Notes under the pieces: model-generated
What the model was told of the DNA's origin: nothing
Seen by the model: only the letters and a program-made list of their open reading frames with translations
The model's database searches: none
Position numbers and translations under genes: made by a program
In this document: piece after piece, positions 28,281 through 38,960 of the stretch
Layout: each line of letters opens with the position of its first letter
Numbering within the stretch: position 1 is the stretch's first letter
NCBI RefSeq assembly: GCF_900142365.1
Contig: NZ_FRAP01000010.1
Span: 124,001-188,000, forward strand
Direction of reading: 5' to 3'
From: Pseudonocardia thermophila
GTDB taxonomy: Bacteria; Actinomycetota; Actinomycetes; Mycobacteriales; Pseudonocardiaceae
Length of the DNA stretch: 64,000 bases

Positions 28281-29174
28281 ATGGCTGCAGACCGACCTGC
28301 CCGGCTCGGGGTGGGTGTCGTGTCGGCCGGCCGGGTCGGGGCTGTGCTGGGGGCGGCCTGGGCGGCCGCCGGCCACCACGTGATCGGCGCGTCCGGGGTG
28401 TCCCGGGATTCGGTGCGCCGCGCCGAGCTGCTGCTGCCGAGTGTGCCGCTGCTGCCGCCCGACGAGGTCGCGGCCAAAGCGGATCTGGTGCTGCTGGCCG
28501 TCCCCGACGACGTCCTGCCGGGCCTGGTGAAGGGGCTCGCGGCCGCCGGTTGCTTCCGGCCCGGTCAGATCGTCGTGCACACGTCGGGGGCGAGCGGGGT
28601 GGCCCCGCTGGCTCCGGCGACCGAGCACGGGGTCCTGCCGCTCGCACTGCACCCGGCGATGACGTTCACCGGCCGCACCGAGGACGTGGCCCGGTTGACG
28701 GGCTGCTGCGTCGCCGTCACGGCGGCACCGGGCGACGAGGCCGCCTGGCACGTCGGTGAGGCGCTGGCGGTGGAGCTGGGCGCCGAGCCGGTGCGCGTCC
28801 CCGAGGACGTGCGGCCGCTCTACCACGCCGCGCTGGCGCACGGCGCCAACCACCTCGTCACGCTCGTGCGCGACGCCGTCGGCCTGCTGGAGCGGGCCGG
28901 GGTGACCCCGGCGGAACGGGTGGTCGCCCCGCTGCTGTCTGCGGCGCTGGACAACGCGCTGCGCCACGGCGACCGGGCGCTGACCGGCCCGGTGGCGCGC
29001 GGCGACGTCGAGACGGTGCGGACCCACCTGCGCGTGCTGTCCGACGCCGATGCCGATCTCGCCCGGACCTACCGGGCGCTGGCCACGCGCACGGTGCACC
29101 TCGCGGAGCGGGGCGGGCTGCTGCCCGGCCACGCTGCCGCCGACGTGCGGACCATCCTGGAGGAGGGGTCGTGA
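28281..29174 (+). CDS. Rossmann-like / DUF2520 domain protein
   Basis: 297 residues. The N-terminal Rossmann fold reads [20 protein letters not shown]; the C-terminal half (after [15 protein letters not shown]) is the all-helical DUF2520 domain. The overall shape is that of ketopantoate- and pyrroline-carboxylate-reductase-like NAD(P) enzymes. It sits directly before panC in many actinobacteria and overlaps panC by 4 bases here, so it has been suspected of a ketopantoate reductase-type role (the missing step before PanC), but this is unproven. ATG 28281 has GAAGGAG 7-13 bases upstream. Confidence 0.85.
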   Translation: MAADRPARLGVGVVSAGRVGAVLGAAWAAAGHHVIGASGVSRDSVRRAELLLPSVPLLPPDEVAAKADLVLLAVPDDVLPGLVKGLAAAGCFRPGQIVVHTSGASGVAPLAPATEHGVLPLALHPAMTFTGRTEDVARLTGCCVAVTAAPGDEAAWHVGEALAVELGAEPVRVPEDVRPLYHAALAHGANHLVTLVRDAVGLLERAGVTPAERVVAPLLSAALDNALRHGDRALTGPVARGDVETVRTHLRVLSDADADLARTYRALATRTVHLAERGGLLPGHAAADVRTILEEGS

Positions 29175-30043
29175 CCACTGCACGGACCGGCTACAGCGCC
29201 GGAGAGCTGACCGTGCACCGCTCACCCGCCGAGCTGAACAAGATCACCAAGGCGCTGCGCAACGCGGGCCGCAGGATCGTGTTCGTGCCGACGATGGGCG
29301 CGCTGCACGAGGGGCACCGCGAGCTGATCCGGCACGCGCGGCGCGCGCCGGGTTCCGTCGTCCCGGTCGTGTCGATTTTCGTGAACCCGCTGCAGTTCGG
29401 CCCGAACGAAGACCTGGACCGCTATCCCCGCCCGCTGGAGGCCGATCTCACCGCCTGCCGCGAGGAGGGCGTCGAACTGGCGTTCGTCCCCGGCGTCGAG
29501 GACATGTACCCGCAGGGCGCGCAGGTCACGGTGCAGCCGGGGGAGCTGGGCTCGAAGCTGGAGGGCGCGGTCCGCGAGGGGCACTTCGGCGGGGTGCTGA
29601 CGGTCGTCGCGAAGCTGTTCCACATCGTCGCGCCGGATGTGGCGTTCTTCGGCGAGAAGGACTACCAGCAGCTCGTGCTGATCAAGCGGATGGTGCGCGA
29701 CCTGGACTTCCCGGTGCACGTCGTCGGCGTGCCGACCGTCCGCGAGCCCGACGGGCTGGCGCTCTCCTCGCGCAACGCCTACCTGTCACCCGAGCAGCGG
29801 GCGAAGGCGCCCGTGCTGTACCGGGCGCTGCAGGCCGGTGCCTCCGTGTCGGCGCAGGGCCCGGAGGCCGTCCTCGCCGCGGCCCGCGCCGTGCTCGACC
29901 AGGAGCCCGCGCTCGAGGTCGAGTACCTCGAGCTGACCGACAGCGATCTCGGCCCGCCGCGCGTCGGCGAACCCGGCCGGCTGCTCGTCGCCGCCCGGCT
30001 GGGCACCACCCGGCTGATCGACAACGTCCCCGTCGCACTGTAG
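29171..30043 (+). CDS. panC: pantothenate synthetase
   Basis: 290 residues. [19 protein letters not shown] is the nucleotide-binding HxGH region, with [18 protein letters not shown] and [17 protein letters not shown] following as in all PanC proteins. It joins pantoate and beta-alanine with ATP. GTG start overlaps the DUF2520 gene; panD follows after 19 bases, supplying the beta-alanine. Confidence 0.96.
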   Translation: MTTARTGYSAGELTVHRSPAELNKITKALRNAGRRIVFVPTMGALHEGHRELIRHARRAPGSVVPVVSIFVNPLQFGPNEDLDRYPRPLEADLTACREEGVELAFVPGVEDMYPQGAQVTVQPGELGSKLEGAVREGHFGGVLTVVAKLFHIVAPDVAFFGEKDYQQLVLIKRMVRDLDFPVHVVGVPTVREPDGLALSSRNAYLSPEQRAKAPVLYRALQAGASVSAQGPEAVLAAARAVLDQEPALEVEYLELTDSDLGPPRVGEPGRLLVAARLGTTRLIDNVPVAL

Positions 30044-30062
30044 AAGCAGTAGGGAGTACCGA

Positions 30063-30473
30063 ATGCTCCGCACGATGATGACCTCCAAGATCCACCGCGC
30101 GACGGTGACGCAGGCCGACCTGCACTACGTCGGTTCGGTCACCATCGACCGCGACCTGATGGACGCGGCCGGGTTGTTGGAGGGCGAGCAGGTCGCGATC
30201 GTCGACATCACCAACGGCAACCGCCTGGAGACCTACGTCATCGAGGGGCCGCGCGGCTCCGGCGTCATCGGCATCAACGGCGCCGCCGCGCACCTCGTGC
30301 AACCGGGCGACCTGGTGATCATCATCGCTTATGGTCAGTTCGACGAGAAGGAGCTGGAGAACTACCGGCCGCGCGTCGTGTTCGTCGACGAGGCCAACCG
30401 GATCGTCGAGCAGGGTTCCGACCCGGCGCACGCCCCCGAGGGATCCGGGCTGCGCTCCGGCGCGCTCGTGTAG
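30063..30473 (+). CDS. panD: aspartate 1-decarboxylase proenzyme
   Basis: 136 residues. It self-cleaves between Gly24 and Ser25 in [12 protein letters not shown] to create the pyruvoyl cofactor; the N-terminus [20 protein letters not shown] is canonical. It makes beta-alanine from aspartate for PanC. GTAGGGAG precedes ATG 30063. The about 20-residue C-terminal tail ([20 protein letters not shown]) is longer than in E. coli and matches the flexible tail that links PanD to ClpC1 degradation in mycobacteria, a relevant point since clpC lies downstream. Confidence 0.95.
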   Translation: MLRTMMTSKIHRATVTQADLHYVGSVTIDRDLMDAAGLLEGEQVAIVDITNGNRLETYVIEGPRGSGVIGINGAAAHLVQPGDLVIIIAYGQFDEKELENYRPRVVFVDEANRIVEQGSDPAHAPEGSGLRSGALV

Positions 30474-30479
30474 TCAGCC

Positions 30480-31259
30480 GTGCTGCTCTGCGTCGACGTC
30501 GGCAACACCCAGATCGCGCTGGGGGTCTACGACGACCACGCCGACGGTCCGCGCCCGCCCGTCGTGCGGGACTGGCGGATGCGCACCGACCCGCGGATGA
30601 CCTCCGACGAGCTGGACGTCGCGTTCACCGCCCTGCTCGGCCCGTACGCCCCGCGCATCACGGGCATCGCGGCCCTCTCGACCGTGCCGAGCCTGCTGCG
30701 CGAGCTGCGCATGATGCTGGCCCGGCGCGGCGACCCGCACGTCATCGTGGGCCCCGGCGTGCGCACCGGCGTGCCGCTGCTGGTCGACAACCCGCGGGAG
30801 GTCGGCGCCGACCGCGTGATGAACACCCTCGCCGCGCACGCCATCCACAACACGGCCTGCGTGGTCGTCGACTTCGGCACGTCGACCAACATCGACGTCG
30901 TCTCCGCCAAGGGCGAGTTCCTCGGTGGCGTGATCGCTCCCGGCATCGAGATCTCGATGGAGGCGCTCGCCACCAGGGCGGCAGCGCTGCGCACCGTCGA
31001 GCTGGTGCAGCCGCGGTCGGTGATCGGCAAGAACACCGTGGAGGCCCTCCAGTCCGGGGTGCTCTACGGCTTCGCCGGGCAGGTCGACGGGCTGGTGCGG
31101 CGGATCGTCGCCGAGCTGGGGCGCAGAGCCGGGCCGGTCACCGTCATCGGCACCGGTGGGCTCGCGCCGCTCATGCAGGGCATCTCCGAGACCATCACCG
31201 AGTACGTGCCCGACCTCACGCTGGCCGGCCTCCGGCTGACCTACCTCCGCAACTGTTGA
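30480..31259 (+). CDS. coaX: type III pantothenate kinase
   Basis: 259 residues. LLCVDVGNTQIALGVYDD is the phosphate-1 motif, and VVVDFGTSTNIDVVSAKGEF (family consensus DxGTAxT) is phosphate-2. It phosphorylates pantothenate, the first step of CoA synthesis, and is insensitive to CoA feedback. GTG 30480 lies 6 bases after panD, so panC-panD-coaX form one operon from pantoate to phosphopantothenate. Confidence 0.95.
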   Translation: MLLCVDVGNTQIALGVYDDHADGPRPPVVRDWRMRTDPRMTSDELDVAFTALLGPYAPRITGIAALSTVPSLLRELRMMLARRGDPHVIVGPGVRTGVPLLVDNPREVGADRVMNTLAAHAIHNTACVVVDFGTSTNIDVVSAKGEFLGGVIAPGIEISMEALATRAAALRTVELVQPRSVIGKNTVEALQSGVLYGFAGQVDGLVRRIVAELGRRAGPVTVIGTGGLAPLMQGISETITEYVPDLTLAGLRLTYLRNC

Positions 31260-31314
31260 CCGGGGGGCGGCACCACGTGCGAGCCGCCCGCCGGGGCATT
31301 ACTACCCTGCGGAC

Positions 31315-32817
31315 GTGGACAGCAACGCGCCAGCACCGACCGAATCCGAACTGCCGGAGCAGATGCGGATCCGGCGGCAGAAGCGCGCGGCCCTGCTCGA
31401 GTCGGGCATCGAGGCCTACCCCGTCGAGGTGCCCCGCAGCCACACCCTGCGCCAGATCCGCGAGGCCTACCCGGACCTGCCGCCCGACACCACCACCGGT
31501 GACGTCGTCGATGTCGTCGGCCGGGTGATCTTCCTGCGCAACACCGGCAAGCTCTGCTTCGCCACCCTCCGCGAGGGCGACGGCACCGAGCTGCAGGCGA
31601 TGCTCAGCCTCGCGAACGTGGGCGCCGACGAGCTGGCGCGGTGGAAGTCCATGGTCGACATCGGCGACTTCGTGGCGGTCCACGGTGAGGTGATCACCTC
31701 CCGGCGCGGTGAGCTGTCGGTGCTCGCTGACCGCTGGACGATGGCGGCCAAGGCGCTGCGGCCCCTACCCACCGCGCACAACGAGCTGTCCGAGGAGAAC
31801 CGCACCCGCCAGCGCTACGTCGACCTCATCGTGCGGCCGGCGGCCCGCGACATGGTCCGGGCTCGCTCGGCCGTCGTGCGCACCCTGCGCCGGGTGCTCG
31901 ACTCGAAGTCCTACATCGAGATCGAGACCCCGATCCTGCAGCTGCTGCACGGCGGTGCGGCCGCTCGTCCGTTCGTGACACATGCGAATGCGCTCGGCCA
32001 GGATCTGTACCTGCGGATCGCGCTCGAGCTTTTCCTGAAGCGCGCGGTCGTCGGCGGGATCGAACGCGTCTACGAGATCAATCGCGTGTTCCGCAACGAG
32101 GGTATCGACTCCACGCACTCGCCGGAGTTCACGATGCTCGAGGCCTACCAGGCGTACGCGACGTACGACACGATGGCCGAGCTCACCCGTGAGCTGGTCC
32201 AGGAGAGCGCCCGGGCCGTGTTCGGTTCGACACAGGTCGAGCACGCCGACGGATCCGTTCACGAGCTCGGCGGCGAGTGGCGTTCGGTCACGTTCTTCCA
32301 GGCACTGTCGGAAGTGGTCGGGAAGGAGGTCGGCCCGGACACGTCGGTGGTGGACCTCAAGGCGCTCGCGGCGGCGCACGACGTCGCGCTCAAGCCCGAC
32401 TGGGGCGCCGACGAGATCGCGCTGGAGCTGTTCGAGAAGCTCGTCGAGCACACCCTCGTCGAGCCCACGTTCGTGCGTGACTACCCCATCGGGGTGCGTC
32501 CGCTCAGCCGGCGCCACCGCGATGACCCGCGCCTGGCCGAGGCCTGGGACCTGTTCATCTTCGGCGCCGAGGTCGCCACCGCGTACTCCGAGCTGGTCGA
32601 CCCCGTCGACCAGCGGGAACGCCTCGAAGCCCAGTCCCTGCGCGCCGCCGCGGGCGATCCCGATGCCATGCAGCTCGACGAGGACTTCCTCCGCGCGCTC
32701 GAGTACGGAATGCCGCCGACCGGTGGGATGGGAATGGGTGTGGACCGGCTCCTGATGACGCTGACCGGAGTCGGGATCCGGGAAACGATTCTCTATCCGC
32801 TGGTGCGATCCGAGTAA
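31315..32817 (+). CDS. lysS: lysyl-tRNA synthetase (class II)
   Basis: 500 residues. After an OB-fold anticodon-binding domain (about 55-150) comes the class II catalytic core, with motif 2 in RVYEINRVFRNEGIDSTHSP and motif 3 in GMGMGVDRLLMTLTG near the C-terminus. It charges tRNA(Lys). GTG 31315 is preceded by TACCCT at a distance of about 6 bases, a leaderless-type start without a Shine-Dalgarno sequence. The position between coaX and lsr2 matches M. tuberculosis. Confidence 0.95.
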   Translation: MDSNAPAPTESELPEQMRIRRQKRAALLESGIEAYPVEVPRSHTLRQIREAYPDLPPDTTTGDVVDVVGRVIFLRNTGKLCFATLREGDGTELQAMLSLANVGADELARWKSMVDIGDFVAVHGEVITSRRGELSVLADRWTMAAKALRPLPTAHNELSEENRTRQRYVDLIVRPAARDMVRARSAVVRTLRRVLDSKSYIEIETPILQLLHGGAAARPFVTHANALGQDLYLRIALELFLKRAVVGGIERVYEINRVFRNEGIDSTHSPEFTMLEAYQAYATYDTMAELTRELVQESARAVFGSTQVEHADGSVHELGGEWRSVTFFQALSEVVGKEVGPDTSVVDLKALAAAHDVALKPDWGADEIALELFEKLVEHTLVEPTFVRDYPIGVRPLSRRHRDDPRLAEAWDLFIFGAEVATAYSELVDPVDQRERLEAQSLRAAAGDPDAMQLDEDFLRALEYGMPPTGGMGMGVDRLLMTLTGVGIRETILYPLVRSE

Positions 32818-32854
32818 CCGCTTGTCGGGTGGTGTGGATCAGGCCGGATCCAAC

Positions 32855-32884
32855 TCGACACTATCCGCGTAATAGCACTATCTT
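32855..32884 (+). promoter_or_regulatory. lsr2 promoter candidate
   Basis: TCGACA (32855-32860) and TATCTT (32879-32884) are separated by 18 bases in an AT-richer patch upstream of lsr2, giving a leader of about 55 bases. Confidence 0.4.
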
Positions 32885-32944
32885 GGTTGCAGGACCCCGA
32901 ACGGGGGGGGTCGGGATTCGAACGAAGAAGTGTTGGAGGCTGCT

Positions 32945-33274
32945 GTGGCGGAGATCCGCGAGGTCCGGTTGATCGACGACATCGACGGAGAACCGGCCGA
33001 CGAGACCGTCACCTTCGGGATCGACGGGCGCACGTACGAGATCGACCTCTCCGCTGCCAACGCCCAGAAGCTGCGCAACGGCCTCGCCGAATTCATCGCA
33101 TCCGCCCGCCGTTTGGGCGGCCGCCGCGGATCCGCGCCGAACGCGCGCAAGCCGGTCGTCGACCGTGAGCAGAACCAGGCCATCCGCGAGTGGGCGCGCA
33201 AGCGCGGGGAGAAGATCTCCGACCGCGGCCGCATCCCCGCCCGTCTGGTCGAGGCTTACCACCGCGAGAATTAG
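32945..33274 (+). CDS. lsr2: Lsr2 nucleoid-associated protein
   Basis: 109 residues. The N-terminal dimerisation domain contains [20 protein letters not shown]; the C-terminal DNA-binding domain has [20 protein letters not shown] with the RGR AT-hook-like tripeptide that enters the minor groove. Lsr2 silences AT-rich and acquired DNA and shapes the nucleoid. I start at GTG 32945, with GGAGG 5 bases upstream; an upstream GTG at 32930 lies before that site. It is followed by a 697-base gene-free stretch with an unusual repeat array. Confidence 0.95.
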   Translation: MAEIREVRLIDDIDGEPADETVTFGIDGRTYEIDLSAANAQKLRNGLAEFIASARRLGGRRGSAPNARKPVVDREQNQAIREWARKRGEKISDRGRIPARLVEAYHREN

Positions 33275-33280
33275 GGAACA

Positions 33281-33444
33281 GCGCGAGTCGCGCGTTTCGC
33301 CCGGCGAGTCCCGTGTTTGGTCGCGCGAGTCCTGCCTTCCATCGGCTGAGTCGTGCGTCCGGTGGGGTGTGGTGTCGCCCCCGTCGAACGCACGACTCGC
33401 CTGGACCCGGTGCGCGACTCGCCGCGCCGGACGCGCGACTCGCG
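33281..33444. repeat. phased 21-base array of GCGCGAGTC repeats, inverted about its centre
   Basis: Seven degenerate copies of a 15-base unit (best form GCGCGAGTCGCGCGT). Four read forward, starting at 33281, 33302, 33322 and 33344; three read as the complement, starting at 33388, 33409 and 33430. Start-to-start spacing is 20-22 bases, and the central step is 44, so all copies fall on one face of the helix. Confidence 0.7.
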
Positions 33445-33751
33445 AGCCCGAACGCGCCGGACCGGTCGGACGGAACGGCCTTCAGCGCCGGCCTTCAGCG
33501 CCGACCTTCAGGGGTTGACCCCGCCCGCTCCGGGCACTGGGCTCGCCCTCCAGCTAGGCTGGATCTCGCCCTCGCCGCTGTTCCTCCGGTGCAGTGCCCT
33601 GGCCACGCGATGAGCCCGCGGGCCGGCGCGGCGCGCATGAGCGCGTCGCCGCTGACCGCATCGCTGCCGACCGCGCTGCCACCTGACCGTCGCAGCGCCG
33701 TCGCGGAGCGCCCCGTGACCGAGGTGCGGACACCGTCCGGTCGGGGTACGC

Positions 33752-33769
33752 GTTCCGCGCACAGCGAAC
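33752..33769. promoter_or_regulatory. ClgR-like operator upstream of clpC
   Basis: GTTCCGCGCACAGCGAAC has arms GTTC/GAAC and contains CGCnnAnRGCGWWS-like spacing (CGC, GCACA, GCG, AAC), close to the ClgR boxes of corynebacteria and streptomycetes, where ClgR activates clp genes. It lies 10 bases upstream of the putative -35. Confidence 0.4.
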
Positions 33770-33778
33770 ACCGACGGG

Positions 33779-33805
33779 GGAACAACCGGCGCCGTGCAGC
33801 GTGTT
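33779..33805 (+). promoter_or_regulatory. SigR/SigH-type stress promoter candidate for clpC
   Basis: GGAAC (33779-33783), then 19 bases, then GTT (33803-33805) fits the GGAAY-N18/19-GTT consensus of actinobacterial thiol-stress sigma factors. clpC belongs to the SigR regulon in Streptomyces, which supports the reading. Confidence 0.45.
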
Positions 33806-33971
33806 CTTGCAATGTAATCGGCAAGTCGCGGTCGCCGACGAGGGCGGCCGAGCCGCCTGTGCCGATAGAGTGGTATCGGGCGTTCGCGGCGCAGCGTGCG
33901 CCGCTCGACAAGACGGCACGGGTCGCGGACGTTCCAGCGGCGCGATACGGCGCAGTAGGCGAGGAGTAACG

Positions 33972-36500
<2,529 letters not shown>

Positions 36501-36522
36501 TCTGCCGGACCTGACCGACACT

Positions 36523-36564
36523 GCGCCGACGGCCCGTCCCGCTGATGCGGGACGGGCCGTCGGC
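36523..36564 (+). terminator. clpC terminator
   Basis: An 18-base perfect stem (core GACGGCCCGTCCCG and complement), a 6-base loop CTGATG and a trailing TTT, 23 bases after the clpC stop: a classical intrinsic terminator. It also precedes the end of the small convergent membrane-protein gene. Confidence 0.9.
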
Positions 36565-36591
36565 GTTTCAGGGTCCGTCCGTGCCAGGTCG

Positions 36592-36795
36592 TCAGACCAC
36601 CGTGGGCGGCTGGGTGACCACTGCCGGACTGGTGAAGCCCGGTTGTCCGACAGCCTCGGCGTTGTTCGGCCGGAGGGCGCCGGTGCCGAGGACCACCAGG
36701 GCGATGAGCACCGCCAGGAGGACGACCAGCACCACGCGCCAGTTGACCAGGAGGATCGCTGCTACGAGGGTCAGCAGCAGGAACGTGCCGCTCAT
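36592..36795 (-). CDS. small membrane protein, unknown
   Basis: 67 residues. Two hydrophobic segments (LLLTLVAAILLV at 6-17 and VVLVVLLAVLIALVVLGTGA at 21-40) are followed by a polar, Pro-rich tail. GGAGGTGGGAC directly precedes ATG 36795, a good ribosome site, so it is probably translated. No family recognised. It is divergent from the FadR-type regulator and may fall under the same operator region. Confidence 0.65.
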   Translation of the reverse strand: MSGTFLLLTLVAAILLVNWRVVLVVLLAVLIALVVLGTGALRPNNAEAVGQPGFTSPAVVTQPPTVV

Positions 36796-36847
36796 GTCCC
36801 ACCTCCGGTCCCGTGTGCTGGTTGATGAGGAATATTGAAGACGGATA

Positions 36848-36916
36848 TCAGTTGTCAGTCAACTGAGAAGTGTCATCAGACGACTGACGTCAGAATCCGT
36901 GTTGACTGATGTCCGG
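36848..36916. promoter_or_regulatory. operator cluster for the FadR-type regulator
   Basis: A perfect palindrome TCAGTTGTCAGTCAACTGA (36848-36866) is followed by CTGACGTCAG (36884-36893) and a half-site TTGACTGATGTC (36902-36913). All share TGAC/GTCA cores and are AT-rich against background. GntR/FadR proteins bind such sites, so autoregulation is likely. Confidence 0.5.
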
Positions 36917-37005
36917 GGCTGGGCTACGGTCGCGGAGGATGTTTGCCGTGGGCCGGACCACCGGCCGGAGGACGCAGCGCACCCGGCCGGGTGCGCGAGG
37001 GAGTC

Positions 37006-37782
37006 ATGAGTGTCGACCGAGACCGCAGGTTCGAACTGACCCTCGACGCCGGTCGGCCCCTGCCCGAGGTGATCGCGGACAAGATCCGCGAGCTCATCGA
37101 GAGCGGCCACTACCGGCCCGGCGGCCGGCTCGACAACGAGACCGAGCTGGCTCGCAACATGCGCGTCGCGCGCAGCTCCATCCGCACCGCCCTGCAGCGG
37201 CTGGAGACCCTCGGCGTGCTCGAGGTGAAGCGCGGCATCGGCTGGTACGTCCGCCGCTCGGCGCCGACCAGCCGGACCGGTGCCCTGTTCGAGGTCGACG
37301 GCTACAGCGCCGCCGAGCTGTTCGAGCTGCGCATCGGACTGGAGGGCCTCGCGGCCAGCCTGGCCGCGGTGCGGGCGACCGACGGTGAGCTCGACGAGAT
37401 CCGCAAGTGGAACACCCGCTTCCGGGAGGCGGGCGACGACCGCGACCTGCTGCTGGAGGCCGACGAGGGCTTCCACATGGAGATCGTGCGGGCCAGCCAC
37501 AACCGCCTGCTCGCCGAGGCGTACGGTCCGATCGTGGCCAGCATCCGCGACTGGCGCTACGAGAGCTACGCCGGGCGCGGGGTCCCGCTGCGGGCCGCGC
37601 GCGAGCACGACAAGGTCGTCCGCTACCTCGCCAACAACGATCCGGGGGGCGCTCGCGCCGCGATGAACGGGCACCTGCAGCGGCTCTACGACGAGCTGCC
37701 CGACATCGCCGACGAGCCGCTCGACACCACCGGCAGCTGGACCGACGCCGAGCCGCGCTGGCGCGACCGCCCTGACGACTGA
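37006..37782 (+). CDS. FadR-subfamily GntR transcriptional regulator
   Basis: 258 residues from ATG 37006 (GAGGGAG just upstream). The winged helix is at about 17-85: LPEVIADKIRELIESGHYRPGGRLDNETELARNMRVARSSIRTALQRLETLGVLEVKRGIGWYV in overlapping form. The FCD ligand domain follows (about 100-230) with the conserved Asp and His residues of its metal site (DEGFHMEIVRASHN, REHDKVV). Such regulators sense small carboxylic acids. The targets are presumably its own promoter and the genes downstream or the divergent small membrane protein; ligand unknown. Confidence 0.88.
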   Translation: MSVDRDRRFELTLDAGRPLPEVIADKIRELIESGHYRPGGRLDNETELARNMRVARSSIRTALQRLETLGVLEVKRGIGWYVRRSAPTSRTGALFEVDGYSAAELFELRIGLEGLAASLAAVRATDGELDEIRKWNTRFREAGDDRDLLLEADEGFHMEIVRASHNRLLAEAYGPIVASIRDWRYESYAGRGVPLRAAREHDKVVRYLANNDPGGARAAMNGHLQRLYDELPDIADEPLDTTGSWTDAEPRWRDRPDD

Positions 37783-37864
37783 CCCCGCCGCGCCCCGACT
37801 GGCGCATCACCCGGTGGAGTGGTGATGATGCTGCCGGCGGTAGTCGGCGCGATGAGGTGGGGGC

Positions 37865-38938
37865 ATGGCGGTCGGACTCGCGGTGGCGGCCGCTGTGTGC
37901 TTCGGGGTCGCCGCCGTGATGGGGCCGGACGGGCCCTCGTTCTGGCTGCGGCTCGGCTACCTCGTCGCGGCGTGCGCAGGCGTGGTCCTCCTGATCGCGG
38001 CGGTGGCCTGGGCCGCGAGGCGTCCGTTGGAGCGCCTCCTCGTCGATCGCCTCACCGAGCTGGCCGGCCCCTCGTTGATCCAGGCGATGCCGCCGCGGAC
38101 GGTGCTCGCCTCCCTCCTGCCCTGGATCTACGGCGAGACCGATCACGAGGACGTGCTCACCGGCGTGCTCGGCGGTGCCGGGCGCGACCTCGACGGCAGC
38201 GACACCGCGGTCAGCCGCAGCACCACCGCGCACTTCCGCATCTGGACGGTCGAGGACGGGGTGTGCGCGAGCGAGGCGGAGTGGACCCACGAGCTGTCCG
38301 GGGTGCGGAAGAGCCACAAGTTCGTCGTGTTCGCCACCCACGACGAGCAGATCGGCGCGCTCGTGGCCCAGCAGCGGCGGTTCCCGCTGTTCGAGTACTT
38401 CAGGGTGCTCGACGAGGACGATCTCGGCGACTTCATCCGCCGGGTGCGCGACCAGATCGAGCTCGGCATCACCTACACCGACACCTCGGGCCGGGTGCAC
38501 GTGGTCCCACCCCGCCCGTTCGCCGGTGAGGTGGTGCCGCTGCGCCGGTTCAGGGACTACGTGACGTTGTCCGACGACGTCTCCCCCGACGACCTGTGCA
38601 TCCTGCAGTTCGATCTGTGGGAGCTCGCCGACGACGACCACGTCGTGCAGACGATCGACAGCCTCACGATCCGCGCCACCGGTACGCCGGGCGCCGACCT
38701 GGGCTTCTACACCTGGTCGGCGCCCCATCCCTGCTTCGTCCGGACGATCACCTTCGACGTGCGGGACCTGTTCCCGCCGCAGGGCGCCTACGAGTTCCTC
38801 GTCGTGCCGTTCACGCTCACCCAGCAGGCGCTCAACTCCGGGGACTGGACCCCGGTGCACGAGCCGATCGTCCTCCAGCTGGACTCCTGGCTGCTGCCGG
38901 GGCACGGCGTGACACTCTTGTGGCGCTCCGCCGCCTGA
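37865..38938 (+). CDS. membrane-anchored protein of unknown function
   Basis: 357 residues. Two N-terminal hydrophobic helices (about 2-20 and 28-50) and a large soluble part rich in beta strands and acidic residues follow. I recognise no domain. The soluble part includes FFIRRVRDQI-like helix (DFIRRVRDQIELG) and late WSAPHPCFVRTITFDVRDLF. ATG 37865 has GAGGTGGGG upstream. It lies 82 bases after the FadR-type regulator and 22 bases before the HExxH gene, so the two unknowns are probably co-transcribed. Confidence 0.7.
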   Translation: MAVGLAVAAAVCFGVAAVMGPDGPSFWLRLGYLVAACAGVVLLIAAVAWAARRPLERLLVDRLTELAGPSLIQAMPPRTVLASLLPWIYGETDHEDVLTGVLGGAGRDLDGSDTAVSRSTTAHFRIWTVEDGVCASEAEWTHELSGVRKSHKFVVFATHDEQIGALVAQQRRFPLFEYFRVLDEDDLGDFIRRVRDQIELGITYTDTSGRVHVVPPRPFAGEVVPLRRFRDYVTLSDDVSPDDLCILQFDLWELADDDHVVQTIDSLTIRATGTPGADLGFYTWSAPHPCFVRTITFDVRDLFPPQGAYEFLVVPFTLTQQALNSGDWTPVHEPIVLQLDSWLLPGHGVTLLWRSAA

Positions 38939-38960
38939 GCTCGCGCGAGAGGAGGGCCCG

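Larger units (their letters stand above)
33275..33971. other. 697-base intergenic region, lsr2 to clpC
   Basis: No convincing gene. From left to right it holds a seven-copy 15-base repeat array (33281-33444), a 13-base tandem repeat CCTTCAGCGCCGG in 2.6 copies (33479-33512), and the clpC promoter region with a ClgR-like palindrome (33752-33769) and a SigR/SigH-like promoter (33779-33805), then a leader of about 160 bases. Confidence 0.6.

Noticed and set aside
32930-32944. Upstream GTG start for lsr2
   Set aside because: GGAGG lies after it and before GTG 32945, so the later codon is the better start.
33190-33969. Possible gene in the lsr2-clpC gap
   Set aside because: The frame is Arg/Ser/Ala-rich, runs through the repeat array and overlaps lsr2 and the clpC promoter; no start signal.
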